Assembly: GCA_009921765.1 (NCBI GenBank)
Contig: RFXC01000264.1
Span: 1 to 5,286, forward strand
Source: Betaproteobacteria bacterium
GTDB lineage: Bacteria; Pseudomonadota; Gammaproteobacteria; Burkholderiales; Burkholderiaceae
Length of the DNA stretch: 5,286 nt
Direction of reading: 5' to 3'
The position numbers were made by a program, and so were the translations under genes. Within the stretch, counting starts at the first letter, position 1. Every line of letters begins with the position of its first letter. The notes under the pieces are model-generated. The model did no database searches. It was not told the DNA's origin and was given only the letters and a program-made list of their open reading frames with translations. Positions 1-4,945 of the stretch are shown here, in pieces.

Positions 1-123
1 ATCGCAGCCTTGATTGGGCACGAGGGCGTGAGGGGCAGGGAGGGCGGGGTTTGAGACACCCGCGCATTCTAGGGGAACCTGTCAAGGTTTCGCTCGACCG
101 ATTGGCCGAGGCGGAACCGCTCT
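1..123. other. Gene-free left edge
   Basis: No coding region can be supported here. A plus-strand frame entering at base 1 stays open for only 17 codons before a TGA at 52-54. It could be the C-terminal tail of a gene from outside the window, but the residues are uninformative. On the minus strand a TAGAAT (66-71) and a TTGACA (80-85) are present but only 8 bases apart, too close to work together as a sigma-70 promoter. No terminator-like hairpin with a T-run follows the MAPEG gene. Confidence 0.4.
32..49 (+). other. Putative G-quadruplex motif
   Basis: Four G-runs (GGGG, GGG, GGG, GGGG) are separated by loops of only 2, 1 and 1 bases, which matches the classic intramolecular G-quadruplex pattern with very short loops. 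One further GGG lies just upstream at 24-26. The motif is on the plus strand, downstream of the end of the minus-strand MAPEG gene. It could form in single-stranded DNA, or in RNA if a plus-strand transcript enters from the left edge. The match to the pattern is direct; any structure or role is inferred. Confidence 0.5.
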
Positions 124-504
124 CTACGCCCTTGCCGCCACCACAAATAGCCCGACCATGCAGCCGAGCGCCGCGATCCAGACCAGGCTTCGGAGCGTGG
201 GCCGGTCAGTGATGTAGGCCCAGCCGTAAATGAGCCGAAGCAGAACAAACACCACAGCAAGCGCGTTGATTGCCGCCTGCGAGCCTTGGGCCAGATGGGC
301 GATGATCACCGCTGCTGCGAAGGCTGGGAAAGCCTCGAAGCTGTTCTGCTGAGCCCAGTCGGCACGCTTTTGCCGGCCGTCGAGGCTGGCCAGGAACTCG
401 CGTGGTGCCCGGTTGTCGTAGCGCCGGTCGCCGAACTTGGCGATGCCCGCGAAGGCGTAGGGCATGAGTGCAGCGGCCAGCACGCACCAGTAAGCAGTTG
501 TCAT
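124..504 (-). CDS. MAPEG family membrane protein
   Basis: This 126-residue integral membrane protein belongs to the MAPEG family (membrane-associated proteins in eicosanoid and glutathione metabolism). Four hydrophobic helices are visible at about residues 4-22, 56-72, 77-97 and 104-123. The family signature lies between the first two: R47-A48, then QQNS at 52-55 and E57, followed by a Phe/Ala-rich helix start. The length is normal for bacterial MAPEG proteins. Eukaryotic relatives are glutathione transferases or peroxidases in membranes; the substrate of bacterial members of this kind is unknown, so glutathione conjugation is only a family-based possibility. The ATG shares an ATGA with the stop of the upstream 49-residue gene, and a GAGG lies 7 bases before it. 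Both support this start and indicate co-translation. The stop is TAG at 124-126. Confidence 0.88.
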   Translation of the reverse strand: MTTAYWCVLAAALMPYAFAGIAKFGDRRYDNRAPREFLASLDGRQKRADWAQQNSFEAFPAFAAAVIIAHLAQGSQAAINALAVVFVLLRLIYGWAYITDRPTLRSLVWIAALGCMVGLFVVAARA

Positions 505-650
505 GGTCGGGCCTCGTTTGAAGGGGGGCTGGGAGCGCGCTCACGCTCACGGGCAAGGCGCTTCGCTTTCTCCTGCTTCAGATCGTGGAACTGCCATGCG
601 GCAAACACGAAAACCAGCAGAAACACGCCCAATTCGATCCAGATACCCAT
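501..650 (-). CDS. Small single-span membrane protein, 49 aa
   Basis: I do not recognise a named family. The chain begins MGIWIELGVF and has one hydrophobic segment at about residues 3-19. It is followed by a highly charged Lys/Arg/Glu stretch (about 22-40) and a Pro/Ser-rich end. By the positive-inside rule the tail should be cytoplasmic and the N-terminus outside. The start at 650 is preferred over an in-frame ATG 69 bases upstream because a GGAG sits 7 bases before it and because the extra upstream residues are not membrane-like. The gene ends in an ATGA overlap with the MAPEG gene, so the two are probably made together. The small protein may be a partner or adaptor of MAPEG, but that is inferred only from position. 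The alternative, a chance open frame, is unlikely given the ribosome site, the overlap and the clean membrane-anchor pattern. Confidence 0.7.
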   Translation of the reverse strand: MGIWIELGVFLLVFVFAAWQFHDLKQEKAKRLARERERAPSPPSNEARP

Positions 651-756
651 TTGGATACTCCGATTTCGGAGAAAGATGTGCGGCCAACCGACGAATGGTA
701 GAGGAACCGCCCGCCCCAACGGTAAGATTCCCCTTGATTTACCACCCGCCTACCAC
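651..756. promoter_or_regulatory. Divergent intergenic region
   Basis: This 106-base gap separates the minus-strand membrane-protein pair from plus-strand amrS, so promoters for both directions must lie here or in the flanking coding ends. I found no convincing -35/-10 pair on either strand. The palindrome at 658-671 is the main structured element. Confidence 0.4.
658..671. promoter_or_regulatory. 14-base palindrome over ribosome site
   Basis: CTCCGA, a two-base TT centre and TCGGAG form a perfect inverted repeat. On the minus strand the arm at 658-661 reads GGAG, the ribosome binding site of the 49-residue membrane protein, 7 bases before its ATG. In that mRNA a five-to-six pair hairpin could hide the site. 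Alternatively the repeat could bind a dimeric regulator in this divergent gap. Palindromes of this size are expected by chance in GC-rich DNA, so only the location makes it notable. Confidence 0.35.
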
Positions 757-1869
757 ATGGCCGACTCTGATCTTCTCGCCGGTCTGACCGATGGTCTACC
801 CGATGCGCGCTATTGGCACCGCATGGACGACGGTCGGATCCAATGCGACCTATGCCCAAGGGAATGCCGGTTGAATGACGGCCAGCGCGGACTGTGCTTT
901 GTCCGTGCGCGAACCGGCGACCGCATGGTTCTTACCACCTGGGGCCGCTCGTCGGGGTTCTGCGTCGATCCGGTCGAGAAGAAGCCGCTCAACCATTTCC
1001 TGCCGGGTACGCCCATCCTGTCGTTCGGCACGGCTGGTTGCAATCTCAGCTGCCGCTTCTGCCAGAACTGGGATATTTCAAAGAGCCGCGAGTTTGATCG
1101 GCTTGCCGACGAGGCCTCCCCCGAGGCCATCGCACAGGCCGCCAAGCGGAGCGGCTGCCGCTCGGTTGCATTCACCTACAACGATCCGGTCATCTTTCTC
1201 GAATATGCGCTGGATGTGGCGGCGGCCTGTCGCAGGGAGGGCATCCGCTCGGTGGCGGTCACGGCGGGTTATGTCTCGCCACCCGCGGCGCGCGAGTTTT
1301 TCAGCGGGATGGATGCGGCCAATGTTGATCTCAAGGCCTTCACCGAAACGTTCTATCAGCGCCATTGCGCGGGCAAACTCGCGCCGGTGCTCGATACGCT
1401 CGCTTACCTGGTGCATGAGACCTCGTGCTGGGTCGAGATCACCACGCTCCTGATTCCTGGCGAAAACGATGGCGACGATGAACTGCGTAACCTCTCCCGC
1501 TGGGTGATGCGGGAACTGGGGCCGAACGTTCCACTTCACTTCACCGCCTTTCATCCCGACTGGAAGATGACCGACAAGCCACGCACACCACACCTGACGC
1601 TGATCCGTGCGCGGCGGATCGCGATGGACGAGGGTCTCCATCACGTCTATGTCGGCAACGTGCAGGACAAGGCGAGGCAGTCCACCTATTGCCACTGCTG
1701 CGGCGAGCGCGTGATCGGGCGGGATTCCTATGTGCTGTCCGAGTGGCGCCTGGATGACGCAGGGAGATGCCTCCGATGCGGCACCCCATGCCCGGGCGTG
1801 TTCGATGGTCCGCGCGGCAGCTGGGGCGCGCGCCGCCAGCCGATTCGGATTGGGGTGCGGAGCGCCTAG
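757..1869 (+). CDS. amrS: AmrS, AmmeMemoRadiSam radical SAM enzyme
   Basis: This 370-residue radical S-adenosylmethionine enzyme is related to pyruvate-formate-lyase activating enzymes. The [4Fe-4S] motif CxxxCxxC is C95, C99 and C102 (GCNLSCRFCQNW). The N-terminal Cys motif of the AmrS subgroup is present as C30, C33, C37 and C47 (CDLCPREC). A zinc-ribbon-like C-terminus has C312/C315 and C338/C341. The family occurs with AmrA and AmrB, and both are encoded next door, which fixes the assignment. Its reaction is unknown; family chemistry implies reductive cleavage of SAM to a 5'-deoxyadenosyl radical in the cytoplasm. The chosen ATG gives a normal family length but has no clear ribosome site. 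An in-frame ATG at 676 has GGAG 4 bases upstream and would add 27 low-complexity residues; it is less likely because it leaves only 25 bases to the divergent gene. The open frame continues further upstream to 286, antisense to the MAPEG pair, and that part is not coding. Confidence 0.93.
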   Translation: MADSDLLAGLTDGLPDARYWHRMDDGRIQCDLCPRECRLNDGQRGLCFVRARTGDRMVLTTWGRSSGFCVDPVEKKPLNHFLPGTPILSFGTAGCNLSCRFCQNWDISKSREFDRLADEASPEAIAQAAKRSGCRSVAFTYNDPVIFLEYALDVAAACRREGIRSVAVTAGYVSPPAAREFFSGMDAANVDLKAFTETFYQRHCAGKLAPVLDTLAYLVHETSCWVEITTLLIPGENDGDDELRNLSRWVMRELGPNVPLHFTAFHPDWKMTDKPRTPHLTLIRARRIAMDEGLHHVYVGNVQDKARQSTYCHCCGERVIGRDSYVLSEWRLDDAGRCLRCGTPCPGVFDGPRGSWGARRQPIRIGVRSA

Positions 1870-1891
1870 GGCCCGCGCCCGCCCGCGTCCC
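1870..1891. other. 22-base convergent gap
   Basis: Only 22 bases of GC repeats (GCCCGCG-like) lie between the amrS stop (1867-1869) and the amrBA stop (1892-1894). A weak 4-base stem (1869-1872 with 1877-1880) exists, but no T-run follows on either strand. No intrinsic terminator is supported. Confidence 0.5.
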
Positions 1892-3277
1892 TCAGTGGAA
1901 GGTTTCTGTTCGGTAGCGCCAAAGCCGCGCGCCTTGGGGCCAACCATCGGGTGACAGCCCGGCCTTCGCCTTGAGATGCCTCATGAACTGCCGGGGGTCG
2001 GGCAATTCATGCCAGACATGAGGCAGGAACAGCCCGCGACGGGTCTGACCCTGTGAATCGCGGGCTTCGAGGATGACGCCATCCACCTCAGGATGCAGGG
2101 CATCGATCGCCTGTGCCTCCGAACCCGACTCCATTGGACGCGGATGCGACAGGATCGACACCGATACCTCAAGGCGCGACACCTCGGCCTGCGTGAGCTT
2201 GGGAAAGCGCGGATCCTGAAAGGCCGCCTTGTAGGCGTTGGTGGCGACGTCCGTCACCAGCGGTTCGTGCGGCACCACCGAGCCGATGCAGCCGCGAAGC
2301 TTGCCGTCGAGTGTGAGGGTCACGAAGGTGGCGCGCATGGCCTGCAGGGTGCGGCTGAACGTATGCGCATCGACCCGGGCTGCGCGTCCGTGCTTGAGCC
2401 CCAGGGAAATTGCCTGCCGTGCGACGCTGGCGAGTTGCTGCCGCTCTCGGTCGGCGAGCCGGGCCTGGGTGGCGTATTCGAAACTCCATCCACCATAGCC
2501 CACCACCCGGTCGCGGTTCGCGTGTCCCGCGGTGTCGCCGGAATTGCGCAGATCAAGGGTTGTTGCACGAAGATCAAGTGCAGCCGCTCTCGTCAGCAAC
2601 CCGCGCAGCCCATGTCGGCCACAGGCCTGCTCCTCGCCAAGCTGGTCGGGGCGCAGGGTTTCGATGGCGCGCCGGGCGGCCTCGTCCAGCGTTCGGGTGC
2701 GGGCGTAGTCGTGGTAGTGAGAAAGATCGGAGCTGATCAGAACCAATGTTTCGTCACCGCCCCACAGGCGTGACAGAAGCGCGGCCACCTCCTCGGCCGA
2801 AGCGCCGCCCACCAGAATCGGGACGATGGTGAATGCTCCCAGTACCTGTTGCAGGAACGGCAGCTGCGTCTCCAGGCAATGCTCCTGTGAATGGGGGGCA
2901 TCGTCAACGATTACACCCGGGTGCTCGCGCACGATCGCCATGAACTCCGGATCAAGCGGCACTTCGCCCAGCGGCGTGGCAAATGCTCGCACCGAGGGTA
3001 CACAGAATTGACGCACCGGCATCCGGTGCGGGGGGCCAAGCATGACCACGCGCCGGATCTGCCCCGCCCGAGCGAGCAGGGGCTTCAACGTGGTGGCGGC
3101 AATCGGGCCCGAGTAGATGTAGCCCGCGTGGGGTGATACAAGGGCCTTGGGCGCAACCTGATGGAGGGGCGCGCGCTCAATCATGTCGCCGATCATTGCG
3201 CGAAGCGCCGACGGTTCGGCCGGATAGAAGGCGCCCGCGAGCGCTGCCGGGCGAACGGCTGAGGTGGTGACGTTCAT
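1892..3277 (-). CDS. AmrB-AmrA fusion (MEMO1-like + AMMECR1-like)
   Basis: This 461-residue chain joins two AmmeMemoRadiSam components. Residues 1 to about 268 are the MEMO1/AmrB domain, a fold related to class III non-haem iron dioxygenases. Residues from about 275 to the end are the AMMECR1/AmrA domain. The MEMO pocket is intact: H50 in SPHAGY, H84 in GPPHRMP, H133 in SQEHCLE, H187 in SSDLSHYH and C219 in ACGRHG. These align with human MEMO1 H49, H81, H192 and C244. The AMMECR1 hallmark LRGCIG is at 327-332. Each half has the length of a stand-alone protein, and almost no linker separates them. The function is unknown; a cytoplasmic metalloprotein working with AmrS is the family-based expectation. 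The ATG overlaps the stop of the upstream SDR gene as ATGA with no strong ribosome site of its own, suggesting translational coupling. The frame is uninterrupted through the junction, so the fusion looks real. Confidence 0.95.
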   Translation of the reverse strand: MNVTTSAVRPAALAGAFYPAEPSALRAMIGDMIERAPLHQVAPKALVSPHAGYIYSGPIAATTLKPLLARAGQIRRVVMLGPPHRMPVRQFCVPSVRAFATPLGEVPLDPEFMAIVREHPGVIVDDAPHSQEHCLETQLPFLQQVLGAFTIVPILVGGASAEEVAALLSRLWGGDETLVLISSDLSHYHDYARTRTLDEAARRAIETLRPDQLGEEQACGRHGLRGLLTRAAALDLRATTLDLRNSGDTAGHANRDRVVGYGGWSFEYATQARLADRERQQLASVARQAISLGLKHGRAARVDAHTFSRTLQAMRATFVTLTLDGKLRGCIGSVVPHEPLVTDVATNAYKAAFQDPRFPKLTQAEVSRLEVSVSILSHPRPMESGSEAQAIDALHPEVDGVILEARDSQGQTRRGLFLPHVWHELPDPRQFMRHLKAKAGLSPDGWPQGARLWRYRTETFH

Positions 3278-4044
3278 GAGTCGATCCCGGCACGCTTGAC
3301 GAGATCAGTATCCCGAATCGAGAGGTCCTGACCGTTAAGGTCCATGGGGCGCTGGTGGGCAAGCCAGGCGATCAGACGGGCTGCGCGCTCCGGTTTCCCG
3401 AGTTGCTCACGCGGCACGCGGCTTACCTCATTGACCTGCGCCGCGCGGATGGCGCTTTGCATATCGGTGTCGACCATGCCCGGTTGCAGCCCGAAGGCCG
3501 CAACGCCTTCGGGGCCCCACTCGAGTGCGAGGCAACGGGTGAGCATGACCAGGCCCGCCTTGCTCGAGCAATAGGCAGACCAGCCGGTGCGCGGGGCGTG
3601 GGCTGCGCCGGTCGAGACATTGATGACCGTGCCCGCAGGGCTGGCACGGAGCGCGGACAGGGCGGCGTCCACCATGAGGTATGGGCCGGTGAGATTGATG
3701 CGGATGGCGCGATCCCACTCGTTCACGTCCACAGCACCTATCGGGCCCATGGGGTCGACCACGCCTGCGTTGTTGATCAGGATGTCGAGCCGTCCGTGGC
3801 GGTTGAGGGTGGCCGCCACTGCAGCGCGCGCCTCGTCGGTGTTTTCCACATGACAGCCGACCACGAGCGGGTCGATGCCCAGGGCCTGCACGGCCGAGGC
3901 GGCGGCGCGGGCGGTCTCGGGGCGCCGCACGGCCAGCACAGGGACGATTCCGTGGCGGGCGAGTTCAACCACAACAGCAGCGCCGATGCCGCGCGAGGCA
4001 CCGGTGACGAGCGCGACGCGCGCGGTGGATGGCGTTGAAGACAT
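3274..4044 (-). CDS. SDR family NAD(P)-dependent oxidoreductase
   Basis: This 256-residue classical short-chain dehydrogenase/reductase has the usual length. It shows the cofactor motif TGASRGIG at 14-21, NNAG at 91-94, structural N117, the YxxxK pair Y158 and K162, and the PG motif at 188-189. R40/R41 at the end of the second strand (AVRRPE) suggest an NADPH preference. The GW-x-x-YC-x-x-K stretch before helix F resembles the sepiapterin reductase/benzil reductase subgroup. The residue 13 before the catalytic Tyr, normally Ser, is T145 (NVST); S144 is adjacent. The substrate is unknown. The gene overlaps amrBA by 4 bases and must share its transcript, linking it to the AmmeMemoRadiSam system. 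A GGAG (4055-4058, minus strand) sits 10 bases before the ATG, slightly far but usable. It could also be an unrelated housekeeping reductase that only shares an operon. Confidence 0.92.
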   Translation of the reverse strand: MSSTPSTARVALVTGASRGIGAAVVVELARHGIVPVLAVRRPETARAAASAVQALGIDPLVVGCHVENTDEARAAVAATLNRHGRLDILINNAGVVDPMGPIGAVDVNEWDRAIRINLTGPYLMVDAALSALRASPAGTVINVSTGAAHAPRTGWSAYCSSKAGLVMLTRCLALEWGPEGVAAFGLQPGMVDTDMQSAIRAAQVNEVSRVPREQLGKPERAARLIAWLAHQRPMDLNGQDLSIRDTDLVKRAGIDS

Positions 4045-4235
4045 GAAATGCGATCTCCGGAAAGCGGGCGGGGCCGATCAAAATCGCAAGCTTAGTCGAA
4101 GCCCGCAAAAGCGGCATCTTTGCGAGAGCGGGAGGCGTTTCATGCGGCAACACCCGAGGCGCGGATCGCTGTAGCATCCGGCCTCGGCCGCCGCTTCCGG
4201 CACCGTTCAGTCGCGTTTTCTTCGGAGTCCACCCC
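4045..4235. promoter_or_regulatory. Divergent intergenic region
   Basis: These 191 bases separate the SDR-amrBA operon (minus) from the RraA-like/dehydrogenase operon (plus). The SDR-proximal half is locally AT-richer (about 4078-4122) and is where promoters would be expected. No strong -35/-10 pair stands out. It also holds a small inverted repeat CGCAAA/TTTGCG (4104-4109 with 4119-4124). The plus-proximal half contains the bulged stem-loop at 4154-4187. GGAG at 4224-4227, 8 bases before the ATG at 4236, is the ribosome site of the plus-strand gene. Confidence 0.5.
4154..4187. promoter_or_regulatory. Bulged stem-loop / imperfect palindrome
   Basis: CCGAGGC (4154-4160) pairs with GCCTCGG (4181-4187), and CGGAT (4162-4166) pairs with ATCCG (4176-4180). 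GC (4168-4169) pairs with GC (4174-4175) around a TGTA loop. Only G4161 and C4167 are unpaired bulges on the left arm, so 14 base pairs form in 34 bases. It lies 48 bases before the RraA-like start codon. It has no following T-run on either strand, so it is not an intrinsic terminator. A leader hairpin or a dimeric-regulator site is more likely. Confidence 0.45.
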
Positions 4236-4943
4236 ATGAGCATTTCCGAATCCGCCCGGCAGGCGCTCTCCGCAGTCACCACTGCCACCCTTACAACGGT
4301 GCTGCTCAAGAAGGGCTTGCGCAATGTCTGGATGCGCGGCGCGCGGCCGCTCAAACCCGGCCAGCCCAAGCTCGTGGGGCGAGCCTTCACGCTTCGGTTC
4401 GTGCCGGCCCGTGAAGATCTGGCCACGCCGGAATCGTGGGGCGCGCCCATCTCGACCCGGGCTGCAATCGAAGCCATGCCCGAGGGCTGCATTGCGGTGG
4501 TGGATGCCATGGGGGTAACCGATGCGGGAATCTTCGGCGATATCCTCTGCGAACGAATGGCCCGCCGCGGCGTGGCGGCGCTGGTCACCGATGGCGTGGT
4601 GCGCGATGTGGAAGGCGTGCTCGGCACGGGGCTCCCGGTCTGGTGTGACGGCGTGGCAGCGCCGCCCTCGGTGGCGGGGCTTACCTTCGTGGGCTGGCAG
4701 CAGCCGATCGGCTGTGGCGGTGTGGCGGTGTTTCCCGACGATGTCGTGGTGCTGGACGACGATGGCGCGGTGCTCATTCCCGCGGCGCTCGTCGAGGAGG
4801 TCGCCAGAATGGCCACCGACCAGGAGCTGCTCGAGACCTGGATCATGGAAGAGGTGAGGGCGGGCGCGTCGCTCCCCGGGCTCTATCCGCCCAACGCCGA
4901 ACAGAAGCTGCGGTTTGAGGCCTGGAAGAAAGCGCGGAGCTGA
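4236..4943 (+). CDS. RraA family / HMG-CHA aldolase-like protein
   Basis: This 235-residue protein has the RraA / 4-hydroxy-4-methyl-2-oxoglutarate (HMG) aldolase fold. The D-X20-R-D motif of class II pyruvate aldolases of this family is present as D102, R123 and D124. There the Asp after Arg helps bind the divalent metal and the Arg binds substrate. It fits the longer RraA-like group often annotated as ribonuclease activity regulator RraA, which extends well beyond the 161-residue E. coli RraA with a C-terminal segment containing SLPGLYPP (212-219). With the motif intact and a dehydrogenase downstream, an aldolase or oxaloacetate-type decarboxylase is more plausible than an RNase E inhibitor. 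The actual substrate is unknown. The ATG is supported by GGAG 8 bases upstream. The gene ends 2 bases before the dehydrogenase start, so the two form an operon. Confidence 0.9.
   Translation: MSISESARQALSAVTTATLTTVLLKKGLRNVWMRGARPLKPGQPKLVGRAFTLRFVPAREDLATPESWGAPISTRAAIEAMPEGCIAVVDAMGVTDAGIFGDILCERMARRGVAALVTDGVVRDVEGVLGTGLPVWCDGVAAPPSVAGLTFVGWQQPIGCGGVAVFPDDVVVLDDDGAVLIPAALVEEVARMATDQELLETWIMEEVRAGASLPGLYPPNAEQKLRFEAWKKARS
4936..4939 (+). promoter_or_regulatory. Ribosome binding site of dehydrogenase
   Basis: GGAG lies within the last codons of the RraA-like gene, 6 bases before the ATG at 4946. This fixes the start of the truncated downstream gene and shows that it is translated from the same message. 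Confidence 0.7.
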
Positions 4944-4945
4944 CG

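Noticed and set aside
66..85. TAGAAT and TTGACA on the minus strand as an outward-facing promoter
   Set aside because: The two hexamers look excellent alone but are only 8 bases apart, against the roughly 17 needed. No good partner exists for either at the proper distance, and the gene it would serve is outside the window.
721..743. GGTAA/TTACC inverted repeat just before amrS
   Set aside because: The arms are only 5 bases long and the loop is 13 bases; such repeats are expected by chance.
286..756. Long upstream extension of amrS
   Set aside because: It runs antisense through the MAPEG and small membrane-protein genes, has no family similarity and far exceeds AmrS length.
1078..1947. 289-codon minus-strand open frame opposite amrS
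   Set aside because: It is an Arg/Ala/His-rich antisense shadow of the well-supported amrS gene, with no recognisable motif; long antisense frames are common in GC-rich DNA.
3012..3030. Perfect 8-base inverted repeat around a CAT centre inside amrBA
   Set aside because: It covers codons for the metal-site segment around H84, so the sequence is constrained by protein. About one such repeat is expected by chance in GC-rich DNA of this length.
3355..4038. 227-codon plus-strand frame opposite the SDR
   Set aside because: Its Gly/His/Arg-rich composition and lack of any domain fit a shadow of the SDR, whose motifs are complete.
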